A stretch of 64,000 nt of DNA from Doris montereyensis (Eukaryota > Mollusca > Gastropoda > Nudibranchia > Dorididae): the NCBI GenBank assembly GCA_037039925.1, contig JAXRKP010000560.1:115322-179321 (forward strand), in the 5' to 3' direction. Of the stretch, positions 34,560-45,109 are shown piece after piece (the stretch's first letter is position 1; every line of letters starts with the position of its first letter). The position numbers and the translations under genes were made by a program. A model generated the notes under the pieces. The model saw nothing but the letters and a program-made list of their open reading frames with translations, had not been told where the DNA came from and did not search any database.

Positions 34560-35290
34560 TCAAATTCTATGATAGGTCTTTGGTTTAAATTTCTGTCTTT
34601 GGTTTGAATATCTGTTTTTGGTTTGAATTTCTGTCTTTAGATTTGAATCTCTGTCTTTAGATTTGAATAACTGTCTTTGGTTTGAATATCTGTCTTTAGA
34701 TTTGAATTTAGATTTGAATAACTTTAGATTTGAATAACTGTCTTTGGTTTGAATCTCTGTCTTTAGATTTGAATAACTGTCTTTGGTTTGAATATCTGTC
34801 TTTAGATTTGAATAACTGTCTTTGGTTTGAATATCTGTCTTTAGATTTGAATAACTGTCTTTGGTTTGAATATCTGTCTTTAGATTTGAATATCTGTCTT
34901 TGGTTTGAATATCTGTCTTTAGATTTGAATATCTGTCTTTGGTTTGAATATCTGTCTTTGGTTTTATCTGATGGTTTGAATATGTCTTAGGTTTGTCTTT
35001 GGTTTGAATATCTGTTTTTGGTTTGAATATCTTGGTTTGAATAACAATCTTTGGTTTGAACTGTCTTGGGTTTGAATATCTGCCTTTAACTTTGGTTTGA
35101 ATATCTGTCTTTGGTTTGAATATCTTTGATTTGAATCTTTGGTTTGAATATCTTGGTTTGAATAACTGCCTTTTTGAATAACTGTCTTTTGTCTTTGGAT
35201 TGAATATCTGCCTGTAATTTGAGTATCTATCTTTGGTTTGGATACCTGTCTTCGGTATGGGTATCTGTCTTAGGGTTGAATATCTTGAGC
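34560..35290. repeat. 39-bp minisatellite (19+20-bp dimer)
   Basis: Alternating CTTTGGTTTGAATATCTGT and CTTTAGATTTGAATAACTGT. Regular as a 39-bp dimer at 34730-34930, more broken to the right. Further copies at about 35455-35580 after a unique stretch. Confidence 0.93.
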
Positions 35291-35454
35291 AAGAGCAATT
35301 AAAACTGTTTACAATGCTTCACTGGTAGAAACAAAAAATTGTTTAAACTCTTAAGTTGTGTTCTATGCTTCAACTTTAAGACGTAAATATAACATAATGT
35401 TAGAAGACAAGGAATATCTGTGTCTATAAATTACACATGCAGATTTGAATAGGA

Positions 35455-35580
35455 ATGCTTTGTCTTTCACCATTTGAATAACTATATTGGGTTTGAATAT
35501 TTGTCCTTGGTTTGAATAACAGTCTTTGGTTTGAATAACTGTCTTGGGTTTGAATATCTGCCTTTGATTTTGAATACCTG
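35455..35580. repeat. Outlying copies of the 19/20-bp repeat
   Basis: Units such as TTGGTTTGAATAACTGTC and TTGGGTTTGAATATC continue the family of 34560-35290 after about 165 bp of unrelated sequence. Confidence 0.85.
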
Positions 35581-35870
35581 CTGACTCCGCACAATTGGTT
35601 TGACAAGTAGCTGTCATATATTTAGCTCTAAGATTTATATATAAATTATACAGTAATACATATTGATTTAGATATTTAATCAATAACAAAAACGTATAGA
35701 AAAGGGTAAAGCAACGTTTGGAAATAAAAGTTCATAAAACTTGATGATGCTTCTTTTATGACTAGACAGATGAGGAAAATGGCATATCATGATATATTGA
35801 AACTTATAAACTAGGAAACAATTGCAACATTTGAGAACAAATCTTTTGACAGACATTTATACGTGTTTAC
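35581..35870. other. Intron DNA without recognised features
   Basis: AT-rich; nothing recognised. Confidence 0.5.
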
Positions 35871-35874
35871 TTAC

Positions 35875-35952
35875 TTGTATCTGGTTGCAGTTTCATTGCA
35901 AAGCTGTCCATCAGTTTTCAACGTCTTTACTTCTGAGTTCAACGATGATATT
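35875..35952 (-). CDS. LEKR1: LEKR1-like exon ISSLNSEVKTLKTDGQ
   Basis: Reads ISSLNSEVKTLKTDGQLCNE then TATRY; the other two frames contain stops. Acceptor is GTTTTTTCAG, donor is TACAA|GTAAG. Length 78 bp, one base in and two out, compatible with both neighbours. The 31-bp satellite starts about 100 bp upstream in the preceding intron and the 39-bp repeat lies in the following one. Confidence 0.65.
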
Positions 35953-36049
35953 CTGAAAAAACAAGATATGGATATAACATCGATTGAAAATAATACACAG
36001 GTTTACATCTAAAAATTTGTAAAAATCTGCGACACAAGTGGAACAAAAT

Positions 36050-39000
36050 CTTAGTGACTATAACTTGCTAGTTCTGCCTTAGTGACTATTCTGCTAGTTC
36101 TTAGTGACTATAACTAACTGCTGTTCTGCCTCAGTGACTATAACTAACTGCTAGTAGTCTATAACTAACTGCTAGTTCTGCCTTAGTGACTATAACTAAC
36201 TGTCTAGTTCTGCCTTAGGACTATAACTAGCTGGTTCTGCCTTAGTCTGTCTTAGTTCTGCCTTAGTGACTATAACTAGCTGCTAGTTCTGCCTTAGTGA
36301 CTATAACTAACTGCTAGTTCTGCAATATAACTAAACTTAGTTATAACTAGCTGCTAGTTCTGCCTTAGTGACTATAACTAACTGCTAGGTAGTGACTATA
36401 ACTAGCTGATTAGTGACTATAACTAACTGCTAGTTCTGCCTTAGTGACTATAACTGACTGCTAGTTCTGTTGTGACTATAACTAACTGCTACTTCTCTTA
36501 GTGACTATAACTAACTGCTAGTTCTGCCTTAGTGACTATAACTGACTGCTAGTTCTGCCTTAGTGACTATAACTAACTGCTAGTTCTGCCTTAGTGACTA
36601 TAACTAACTGCTAGTTCTGCCTTAGTGACTATAACTAGCTGCTAGTTCTGCCTTAGTGACTATAACTAACTGCTAGTTCTGCCTTAGTGACTATAACAAC
36701 TGCTAGTTCTGCCTTAGTGACTATAACTAGCTGCTACTTCTGCCTTAGTGACTATAACTAACTGCTACTTAGTGACTATAACTAACTGCTAGTTCTGCCT
36801 TAGTGACTATAACTAGCTGCTAGTTCTGCCTTAGTGACTATAACTAACTGCTAGTTCTGCCTTAGTGACTATAACTAACTGCTAGTTCTGCCTTAGTGAC
36901 TATAACAGCTGCTAGTTCTGCCTTAGTGACTATAACTAACTGCTAGTTCTGCCTTAGTGACTATAACTACAAGTTCTTTAGTGACTATAACTAGCTGCTA
37001 GTTCTGCCTTAGTGACTATAACTAACTGCTAGTTCTGCCTTAGTGACTATAACTAACTGCTAGTTCTGCCTTAGTGACTATAACTAGCTGCTAAGTTCTG
37101 CCTTAGTGACTATAACTAACTGCTAGTTCTGCCTTAGTGACTATAACTAACTGCTAGTTCTACCTTAGTGACTGTAACTAACTGCTAGTTCTGCCTTAGT
37201 GACTATAACTAACTGCTAGTTCTGCCTTAGTGACTATAACTAACTGCTAGTTCTGCCTTAGTGACTATAACTAACTGCTAGTTCTGCCTTAGTGACTATA
37301 ACTAACTGCTAGTTCTGCCTTAGTGACTATAACTAACTGCTAGTTCTGCCTTAGTGACTATAACTAGCTGCTAGTTCTGCCTTAGTGACTATAACTAACT
37401 GCTAGTTCTGCCTTAGTGACTATAACTAACTGCTAGTTCTGCTGACTATAACTAACTGCTAGTTCTGCCTTAGTGACTATAACTTTACTGCTAGTTCTGC
37501 CTTAGACTATAACTAACTGCTAGTTCTGCCTTAGTGACTATAACTAACTAGTTCTGTCTAGTGACTATAACTAGCTGCTAGTTCTGCCTTAGTGACTATA
37601 ACTAACTGCTAGTTCTGCCTTAGTGACTATAACTAACTGCTAGTTCTGCCTTAGTGACTATAACTAGCTGCTAGTTCTGCCTTAGTGACTATAACTAACT
37701 GCTAGTTCTGCCTTAGTGACTATAACTAACTGCTAGTTCTGCCTTAGTGACTATAACTAGCTGCTAGTTCTGCCTTAGTGACTATAACTAACTGCTAGTT
37801 CTGCCTTAGTGACTATAACTAACTGCTAGTTCTGCCTTAGTGACTATAACTAGCTGCTAGTTCTGCCTTAGTGACTATAACTAACTGCTAGTTCTGCCTT
37901 AGTGACTATAACTAGCTGCTAGTTCTGCCTTAGTGACTATAACTAGCTGCTAGTTCTGCCTTAGTGACTATAACTAACTGCTGTTCTGTTCTGCCTTAGT
38001 GACTATAACTAGCTGCTAGTTCTGCCTTAGTGACTATAACTAACTGCTAGTTCTGCCTTAGTGACTATAACTAACTGCTAGTTCTGCCTTAGTGACTATA
38101 ACTCCAATAACTATAACTAACTGCTAGTTCTGCCTTAGTGACTATAACTAGCTGCTAGTTCTGCCTTAGTGACTATAACTAGCTGCTAGTTCTGCCTTAG
38201 TGACTATAACTAACTGCTAGTTCTGCCTTAGTGACTATAACTAACTGCTAGTTCTGCCTTAGTCACTATAACTAGCTGCTAGTTCTGCCTTAGTGACTAT
38301 AACTAACTGCTAGTTCTGCCTTGTGACTATAACTAACTGCTAGTTCTGCCTCAGTGACTATAACTAGCTGCTAGTTCTGCCTTAGTGACTAACTGATATT
38401 CTGCCTTAGTGACTATAACTAGCTGCTAGTTCTGCCTTAGTCACTATAACTAACTGCTAGTTCTGCCTTAGTGACTATAACTAGCTGTAGTTCTGCCTTA
38501 ACTGTAATAACTGCTAGTTCTGCCTTAGTGACTATAACTAACTGCTAGTTCTGCCTCAGTGACTATAACTAACTGCTAGTTCTGCCTTAGTGACTATAAC
38601 TAACTGATATTCTGCCTTAGTGACTATAACTAGCTGCTAGTTCTGCCTTAGTGACTATAACTAACTGCTAGTTCTGCCTTAGTGACTACAACTAACTGCT
38701 AGTTCTGCCTTAGTGACTATAACTAGCTGCTAGTTCTGCCTTAGTGACTGTAACTAACTGCTAGTTCTGCCTTAGTGACTATAACTAACTGCTAGTTCTG
38801 CCTTAGTATTGCTACTTCTGCCTTAGTGACTATAACTAACTGCTAGTTCTGCCTTAGTGACTATAACTAACTGCTAGTTCTGCCTTAGTGACTATAACTA
38901 ACTGCTAGTTCTGCCTTAGTGACTATAACTAACTGCTAGTTCTGCCTTAGTGACTATAACTAACTGATAGTTCTGCCTTAGTGACTATAACTAGCTGCTA

Positions 39001-40046
39001 GTTCTGCCTTAGTGACTATAACTAACTGCTAGTTCTGCCTTAGTGACTATAACTAGCTGCTAGTTCTGCCTTAGTGACTATAACTAGCTGCTAGTTCTGC
39101 CTTAGTGACTATAACTAACTGCTAGTTCTGCCTTAGTGACTATAACTAACTGCTAGTTCTGCCTTAGTGACTATAACTAACTGCTAGTTCTGCCTTAGTG
39201 ACTATAACTAACTGCTAGTTCTGCCTTTTAGTGACTATAACTAACTGCTAGTTCTGCCTTAGTGACTATAACTAGCTGCTAGTTCTGCCTTAGTGACTAT
39301 AACTAACTGCTAGTTCTGCCTTAGGTGACTATAACTAGCTGCTAGTTCTGCCTTAGTGACTATAACTAACTGCTAGTTCTGCCTTAGTGACTATAACTAA
39401 CTGATATTCTGCCTTAGTGACTATAACTAGCTGCTAGTTCTGCCTTAGTGACTATAACTAACTGCTAGTTCTGCCTTAGTGACTATAACTAGCTGCTAGT
39501 TCTGCCTTAGTGACTATAACTAACTGCTAGTTCTCTGACTATAACTAACTGCTAGTGACTATAACTAATGATATTCTGCCTTAGTGACTATAACTAGCTG
39601 CTAGTTCTGCCTTAGTGACTATAACTAACTGCTAGTTCTGCCTTAGTGACTATAACTAACTGCTAGTTCTGCCTTAGTGATTGTAACTAACTGCTAGTTC
39701 TGCCTTAGTGACTATAACTAACTGCTAGTTCTGCCTTAGTGACTATAACTAACTGCTAGTTCTGCCTTAGTGACTATAACTAACTAGCTTAGTGATTATA
39801 ACTAACTCTAGTTCTGCCTTAGTGACTATAACTAACTGCTAGTTTCTGCTAGTTCTGCCTTAGTGATTATAACTAACTGCTAGTTCTGCCTTAGTGACTA
39901 TTCTGCCTTAGTGACTATAACTAACTGCTAGTTCTGCCTTAGTGACTATAACTAACTGCTAGTTCTGCCTTAGTGACTATAACTAACTGCTAGTTTCTGC
40001 CTTAGTGTTCTGTCTGTCTTAGTGACTATAACTAGCTGCTAGTTCT
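36050..40046. repeat. 31-bp satellite, about 4 kb
   Basis: Unit GCTAGTTCTGCCTTAGTGAC + TATAACTAACT, period 31 bp, about 129 unit-equivalents. A second unit type ends TATAACTAGCT; where it occurs the junction AACTAGCTGCTAGTT is a perfect inverted repeat with 7-base arms. The two types are interspersed in a patchy pattern. Broken units are concentrated at the edges. Lies between the 42447 and 35875 exons. Confidence 0.98.
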
Positions 40047-40178
40047 GATTGCATACACTTTCATGGCAAGGCAAAGGGTACTGACGCAGAGATCGCAGTT
40101 TTAATTCTGTTGATACCCACATTTTTTTCTTCTTCTGTGTTTTCCTCTGTATTTGTCTTGTCTTTGTTTCTACACGCC

Positions 40179-40857
40179 TTAACCCTTTGAACACTATTGA
40201 CCGGTACACCGGCTGAACTCGTGACCTTGTATATTTGTGCTTTATGTCATCAAAGATCGCGTCTGCCCGCTACTTTCGCTTCCTCGATGTAAACAAAAAA
40301 AGCCTGAACAACCTGTGTCATTTTTTGGTGATTTTAGTGAAAATTGCGCGACAAAGCGAGCGTTTGACGAACCCTCAACATCAGGGGGTAAAAGAGGTAA
40401 AACTAGGTTATTAGAATCAGCTGTTAGGGCAATGATTCTTGATTTGGATGAGGAAGAATTAGACTTGATGCAGATTATCCGGTGAGTGACGTTGAAATCA
40501 TGTCCGATGATGAAGTAGAAGTAGATCTAGATCTAGATTTAGACCAAAAGGTAGTTGAGGAAGAGCCTGTACGTGGGCTTAGTGGTGACTTCAATCCATG
40601 GCATAGAGTGCCGAGTTTACTTATGCACCAAAAGGGGGTCTACATGTTGGACCAATTGGCACAGGAAGCAACAATACCGGAGATAAAGGTCAGTGAAAGA
40701 TTCTGTGACATTTATATTTACTTCCCCTTGCATCATTGTTGTGTTTGTTTTATGCTTCTGTCCTCTTTAGTACTATCTATCAAAAATGGCCATTTTGGCT
40801 GAGGGACCAGGGACAGGGTTTTTTAAGGGCTGGGGCGCTCAGTGTTCAAAGGGTTAA
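40179..40857. mobile_element. piggyBac-like element, non-autonomous, with TTAA target site duplication
   Basis: Bounded by TTAA at 40179-40182 and 40854-40857, with 13-bp terminal inverted repeats CCCTTTGAACACT / AGTGTTCAAAGGG just inside. TTAA duplication plus a CCC-starting terminus is the hallmark of the piggyBac superfamily. Interior plus-strand frames (RAFDEPSTSGGKRGKTRLLE, ILDLDEEELDLMQ, then after a one-base shift SDVEIMSDDEVEVDLDLD and GDFNPWHRVPSLLMHQKGVY) look like the acidic N-terminal part of a transposase ORF; the catalytic domain is missing. Internally deleted copy of about 675 bp, inserted just beyond the 31-bp satellite. Confidence 0.85.
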
Positions 40858-41590
40858 TATGATTTCATGCTATTTATTCTTCATTATCAATGCGCAGTAG
40901 CTAACGTTGGCTGATAACATCCATTATCCCCACACAGACACATTTGACACAATTAAACCATCTATGTAATTAGCTATAAGCACACAAAATCAATGTTCTT
41001 CATCTTTATATGCTATGACTTTAAGCAACGATATAAAGGGGGGAGGGGTTCTGAGGATGTATTTTTTTATTATTTGATATAGACAATTTTAACAATTGCC
41101 ACTTTACTTGGCATGTCTAAATTAGCTGATAAAGATATTAAATTTTTGTTTTATCTTATGGTTGCCATGGGAACGCCCGTCATCTTGGATTTTCATTGCA
41201 AACATTACAATAACTTCCTTTCAAATAGGCTCTTTCAGTTATTAATAAAATTGGCTATAACTTTGCACACAAGTTATTTGATTCAATATCCAGGCTCAGC
41301 CATTAGCATTATTTGATAAATGAAACGATTTTATTTTATGAATTTTTTGAAAATGCAATCTTTCTAATTTTGGCAAATTTAATCACAAAAAAATTCATTT
41401 TGCAAAATTTTGAAGAGATGTAAAAAAAGCTATCGGACAAAATTTTTATTTATTTTGTAGATGTCATATACAAAATTTGGGAGCAATTGGACAATCAGTA
41501 AAAAAAATAGATCGCATATCACTGTCAAAGGGTAACGTTAAATTTTTTTTTCTCAGTTATTTTAATGTTTTTTTGCATGTTAACCTATTA
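40858..41590. other. AT-rich intron DNA without recognised features
   Basis: No coding, repeat or RNA signal recognised. Confidence 0.5.
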
Positions 41591-41990
41591 AATAATAATA
41601 TAATACTTTGAAACATCATGCAATCACGAAAGGCTGTCAAATATTTCATTTCGACTTTCAACTGCTCCACATCCCTTATACTCTTGTCGGGATGGCATTT
41701 TTTTTATAACAGGTGTGCAGAATGGTTCCTGTAATATTTGGCTGATCTTAACTAATATTGACAATAAATTCATCAAAAGCAGATTCTTCAGATAGCATAC
41801 TTTGTGGTAATTAAAATGAGTACCAATTTGATATGCTTTAGACAAAATTTTGGGCTTTTATGGTACAGTAAGATGTGTTGAAGGTTAGGCCGGTATCATT
41901 TATGAAACAACCGTATAAAATAAAAGAATCAATACTGAGCCTTTGTTATGGTATGAATGTCAAAGGAATGAACTGCTCCATTCAGTAGTG
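41590..41990 (+). repeat. Dispersed repeat family IV, copy 2
   Basis: Landmarks shared with 32565-33030: ATAATACTTTGAAACATCAT, TTTTGGGCTTTTATGGTACA, AAAAGAATCAATACTGAGCC. More diverged, with an internal segment (CATTTCGACTTTCAACTGC) not seen in copy 1. Confidence 0.65.
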
Positions 41991-42440
41991 TAATAAAAGA
42001 GCTTTGTCCCATTTGTGGTAAAATTGCCTTTGTGGTAAAACTGCAACCCCCCCCCCCCCAACCCTCCCCCACTAAAAAATATGACAAAAACCCACACAAA
42101 CAAAAAGAAAACAAGAAATAAAACACAGCCAAAATTAATTTACAAATGGCAAAAGAAGTTTAAAAAAATGAAGAAAATTGAGTTTTCCATTTATTTCATA
42201 TGCATGAATAATAGTAGTGTAAAATTTGTCAATATATAAATCTAAATACAAAAATGAACATTAACTACTATTTTGCACGCCCGTACTCAATATGATTATG
42301 TTCTCAGGAAGCAGCAACAGAAACAAAACGAAAAACAACAAGAACAAAAATTAAAAACCAACAATATTTATAAAAGTTTGGTGGTGTCGATGTATTGTTA
42401 TGTCGTCATTATAATAAATATTGTATTATGTTCAAATACT
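41991..42440. other. Intron DNA with a C-run
   Basis: Contains a run of about 11 C near 42048-42059; otherwise AT-rich, nothing recognised. Confidence 0.5.
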
Positions 42441-42446
42441 ACTCAC

Positions 42447-42643
42447 AATTTTGAATTAGATTTAAGAGACGATTGGAGTTCTTCTATCTGCAGTTTCAAA
42501 ACAACAATTTCTTGTCCGAGCAAGACTTCCCTCTGTTCCTGGCCTCGGAGGGTTGCAAGCTCTTTCTCTGCAACTTTTAACTTTTCCTCCAATGCTTTAA
42601 TCTCGTTGTGAATGAGATAACTCACACCACAATATTTACATAT
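42447..42643 (-). CDS. LEKR1: LEKR1-like exon with CxxC motif and coiled coil
   Basis: Encodes ICKYCGVSYLIHNEIKALEE, then KLKVAEKELATLRGQEQREV, then LLGQEIVVLKLQIEELQSSL and KSNSK. CKYC is a possible metal-binding or disulfide pair; from NEIKALEE on, the spacing of Leu, Ile and Val fits a coiled coil. Acceptor (minus) is TTTTTTCATCAG, donor is AAAATT|GTGAGTAG. Length 197 bp, phase 0 in, two bases out. Those two bases plus the first base of the 35952 exon make Leu (SNSK-L-ISSLNSE). I saw no upstream exon with the start Met. Confidence 0.72.
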
Positions 42644-42814
42644 CTGATGAAAAAATGTGAAAAAAAATCACAATTATATATAAATAATTACATCATGATT
42701 ATAGATAGGGACACAATCTTACATCAAGTCCATTGTTGTGGTATTATTTACAGCTTGCTCTCCGTCGTTTATCAAAGCCTTGAAATGGCCTGTGCAAACA
42801 TTTGATCAACAGTT

Positions 42815-43140
42815 CGATTTGATTTGATTTGATTTACCCACATTCACAACTAAGGTGATCTCAGGGGTTTTGGTGGGATTTTAAAAAAATATTGTCCTTA
42901 CTGCCCTGTAGGTTTAACATACACAGAGTGTTGTGACTTGCACGCGAGACCTCCTTTTTAAAGTCTGTCTCCGATGGGACTAGGTGTTGATCCACCTATC
43001 TGGACCAGGTGGGTAAATTTTGCTCGAAACAAAATTGAGAAATGTTTATTGTTGGCCGGGCACAGACCCACTACCTATTGGTTGAGAGGCCGATACCTTG
43101 CCTCTGGACAACCAAGTCTTCCCTTGATAAACTGAGCCAG
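42815..43140 (-). mobile_element. tRNA-derived SINE (family III)
   Basis: On the minus strand: tRNA-like head (GGTTGTCCAGAGGCAAGGTA + TCGGCCTCTCAACC), body GTCCCATCGGAGACAGACTT, GGGCAGTAAGGACAATATT, CCCCTGAGATCACCTTAGTT, and an AAATC-repeat tail. Other copies: 52857-53075 (+), 55986-56245 (-), 57655-57715 (- fragment), 63575-63815 (-). Confidence 0.78.
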
Positions 43141-43339
43141 ATGTGTTGCATGAGTAGAAGAATTCACTTTAAATTTCTAAGATCTATGTTATTCCGTTTT
43201 CATTATTTTTGCTATGTGAAAATGAATGTTTGATATTATGTGATAAAATACCTAAATGTCATTGAAATAATAAATTCATTCATCATTTGTAATCTTTGAT
43301 TTAGAAAAAGCAATTCGGTTGGTTGATCAGACACTTACC

Positions 43340-43730
43340 GGAATTTATTTTAATTGTATTTAGATTGACATCACTACCAACACTAAGCTTTAATTGTTCT
43401 GGAGATGATTTTGTTGTAAAGTCATTCTTATTTTTTCTGATAATTATTCAAAATGGTTTAGGAGTATCTAGTTTTTCAATAGTCATGTTTAATCCTTCGA
43501 TAATAATATTTTCTTGATTATCTTCTAATAAGTATGTCGAAATAAAAAAAGGTTGACCCAACTGGTTGTTGTTTCAGTTCATTGATGTCATTTTTAAATT
43601 TTGGAATAAACTCAAGAGCCGTTTGATTCTTCTTCTTTTTATTTGAAGCAATAAAATATTCACCATGATGTTTTGCTAACACAGTTGAGTTTTCACATTC
43701 TTTAACTGGAGCTAAGTTACCAAACATTTT
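43340..43730 (-). pseudogene. Unidentified decayed coding sequence, probably from a mobile element
   Basis: Minus strand reads MFGNLAPVKECENSTVLAKH, HGEYFIASNKKKKNQTALEF, IPKFKNDINELKQQ, then after a frame change YLLEDNQENIIIEGLNMTIE and, after a stop, RKNKNDFTTKSSPEQLKLSV. Codon-like organisation with at least one frameshift and one stop. A GTAAGTG donor-like site follows at about 43339. I do not recognise the family. It abuts a LINE 3' end at 43735. Confidence 0.45.
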
Positions 43731-43734
43731 TTCT

Positions 43735-44170
43735 GAGTTGTATCTTTCTTTCTTTATCAGCTCCCATTCTACCTTTCAGTGTATGGGTTAAAATACCCGA
43801 GATGATCTTTATCCAAGATGCCTTGTCCTGGTATTTTCTGTTTCCTTCCAAAAAAGTTAAATTTCCATTATCTTCTTCCCACTTTCTCCGAGGTCTGCCT
43901 TTTGGTCTTTTACCTTGGGCTTTAGCAATGTATACTGATTTAGCCATTCTATTGTCATTCATTCTGTTTACATGCCCAAACCATCTCAATTGATTTGTTT
44001 CTATCTTAGTTTTTATGCCATCTGCTTTGGTTTGATTTCTTATTGCTGTGTTTCTAATTTTGTCTCTTTTAGTTTTCCTTAATACTCTTCTTAGATATTT
44101 CATTTCAGCTGCCTGCACTCTACTGTATTTTCTACTGTCTAAGGTCCAGGTTTCACTGCCATCGAGGAGG
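43735..44170 (-). mobile_element. LINE fragment, C-terminal region and 3' end
   Basis: Minus strand reads AEMKYLRRVLRKTKRDKIRN, TAIRNQTKADGIKTKIETNQ, LRWFGHVNRM, GKRPKGRPRRKWEED, then a short 3' part. Same family as 3890-6260 (AEMKYLKRVV, GRPRRNWEED). Only the distal part remains. Confidence 0.85.
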
Positions 44171-44247
44171 TGTCAATTACACACCAGGTTTCGTTTCACA
44201 ACATTGTCACTTTGGGACTACGAGTGGAACCATTCACCCGTTCACTA

Positions 44248-45108
44248 GGTAAGTTACCAATGTGTTTTCTACTCATCTTGGACATTGTAGATTACCAATG
44301 TGTTTTCTACTCATCTTGGACATTGTAGATTACCAATGTGTTTTCTACTCATCTTGAACATTGTAGATTACCAATGTGTTTTCTACTCATCTTGAACATT
44401 GTAGATCACCAATGTGTTTTCTACTCATCTTGAACATTGTAGATTACCAATGTGTTTTCTACTCATCTTGAACATTGTAGATTACCAATGTGTTTTCTAC
44501 TCATCTTGGACATTGTAGATTACCAATGTGTTTTCTACTCATCTTGGACATTGTAGATTACCAATGTGTTTTCTACTCATCTTGGACATTGTAGATTACC
44601 AATGTGTTTTCTACTCATCTTGAACATTGTAGATTACCCATGTGTTTTCTACTCATCTTGAACAGGTTACCAATGTGTTTTCTACTCATCTTGAACAGGT
44701 TACCAATGTGTTTTCTACTCATCTTGAACATTGTAGATTACCAATGTGTTTTCTACTCATCTTGAACATTGTAGATTACCAATGTGTTTTCTACTCATCT
44801 TGAACATTGTAGATTACCAATGTGTTTTCTACTCATCTTGAACAGGTTACCAATGTGTTTTCTACTCATCTTGAACAGGTTACCAATGTGTTTTCTACTC
44901 ATCTTGGACATTGTAGATTACCAATGTGTTTTCTACTCATCTTGGACATTGTAGATTACCAATGTGTTTTCTACTCATCTTGGACATTGTAGATTACCAA
45001 TGTGTTTTCTACTCATCTTGGACATTGTAGATTACCAATGTGTTTTCTACTCATCTTGAACATTGTAGATTACCAATGTGTTTTCTACTCATCTTGAAAA
45101 TTTTACAT
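44248..45108. repeat. 38-bp minisatellite
   Basis: About 23 units of GATTACCAATGTGTTTTCTA + CTCATCTTGAACATTGTA, with a shorter 33-bp variant (GAACAGGTTACC) at four places. TTGAACATT and TTGGACATT variants are clustered. Very low divergence. Confidence 0.97.
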
Positions 45109-45109
45109 A

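Larger units (their letters stand above)
8531..42643 (-). other. LEKR1: LEKR1-like coiled-coil gene (eight exons recognised, both ends open)
   Basis: Gene-level entry. Eight minus-strand exons total about 0.97 kb in 34 kb. They share good splice sites and Glu/Lys/Leu/Gln-rich heptad content, and most join with matching phase. The upstream exon begins ICKYCGVSYLIHNE, which I recall as the conserved N-terminal CxxC segment of LEKR1; the molecular role of that family is not established. Phases agree across 42447, 35875, 34234, 30904, 29226 and 26997. They do not agree between 26997 and 9338, so at least one exon inside the large satellite intron is probably unseen. Introns are about 6.5, 1.4, 3.2, 1.6, 2.1, 17.6 and 0.7 kb, each containing a tandem array. 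The start codon and terminal exon were not found. It could be another coiled-coil gene, because the name rests mainly on the CKYC segment. Confidence 0.6.
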
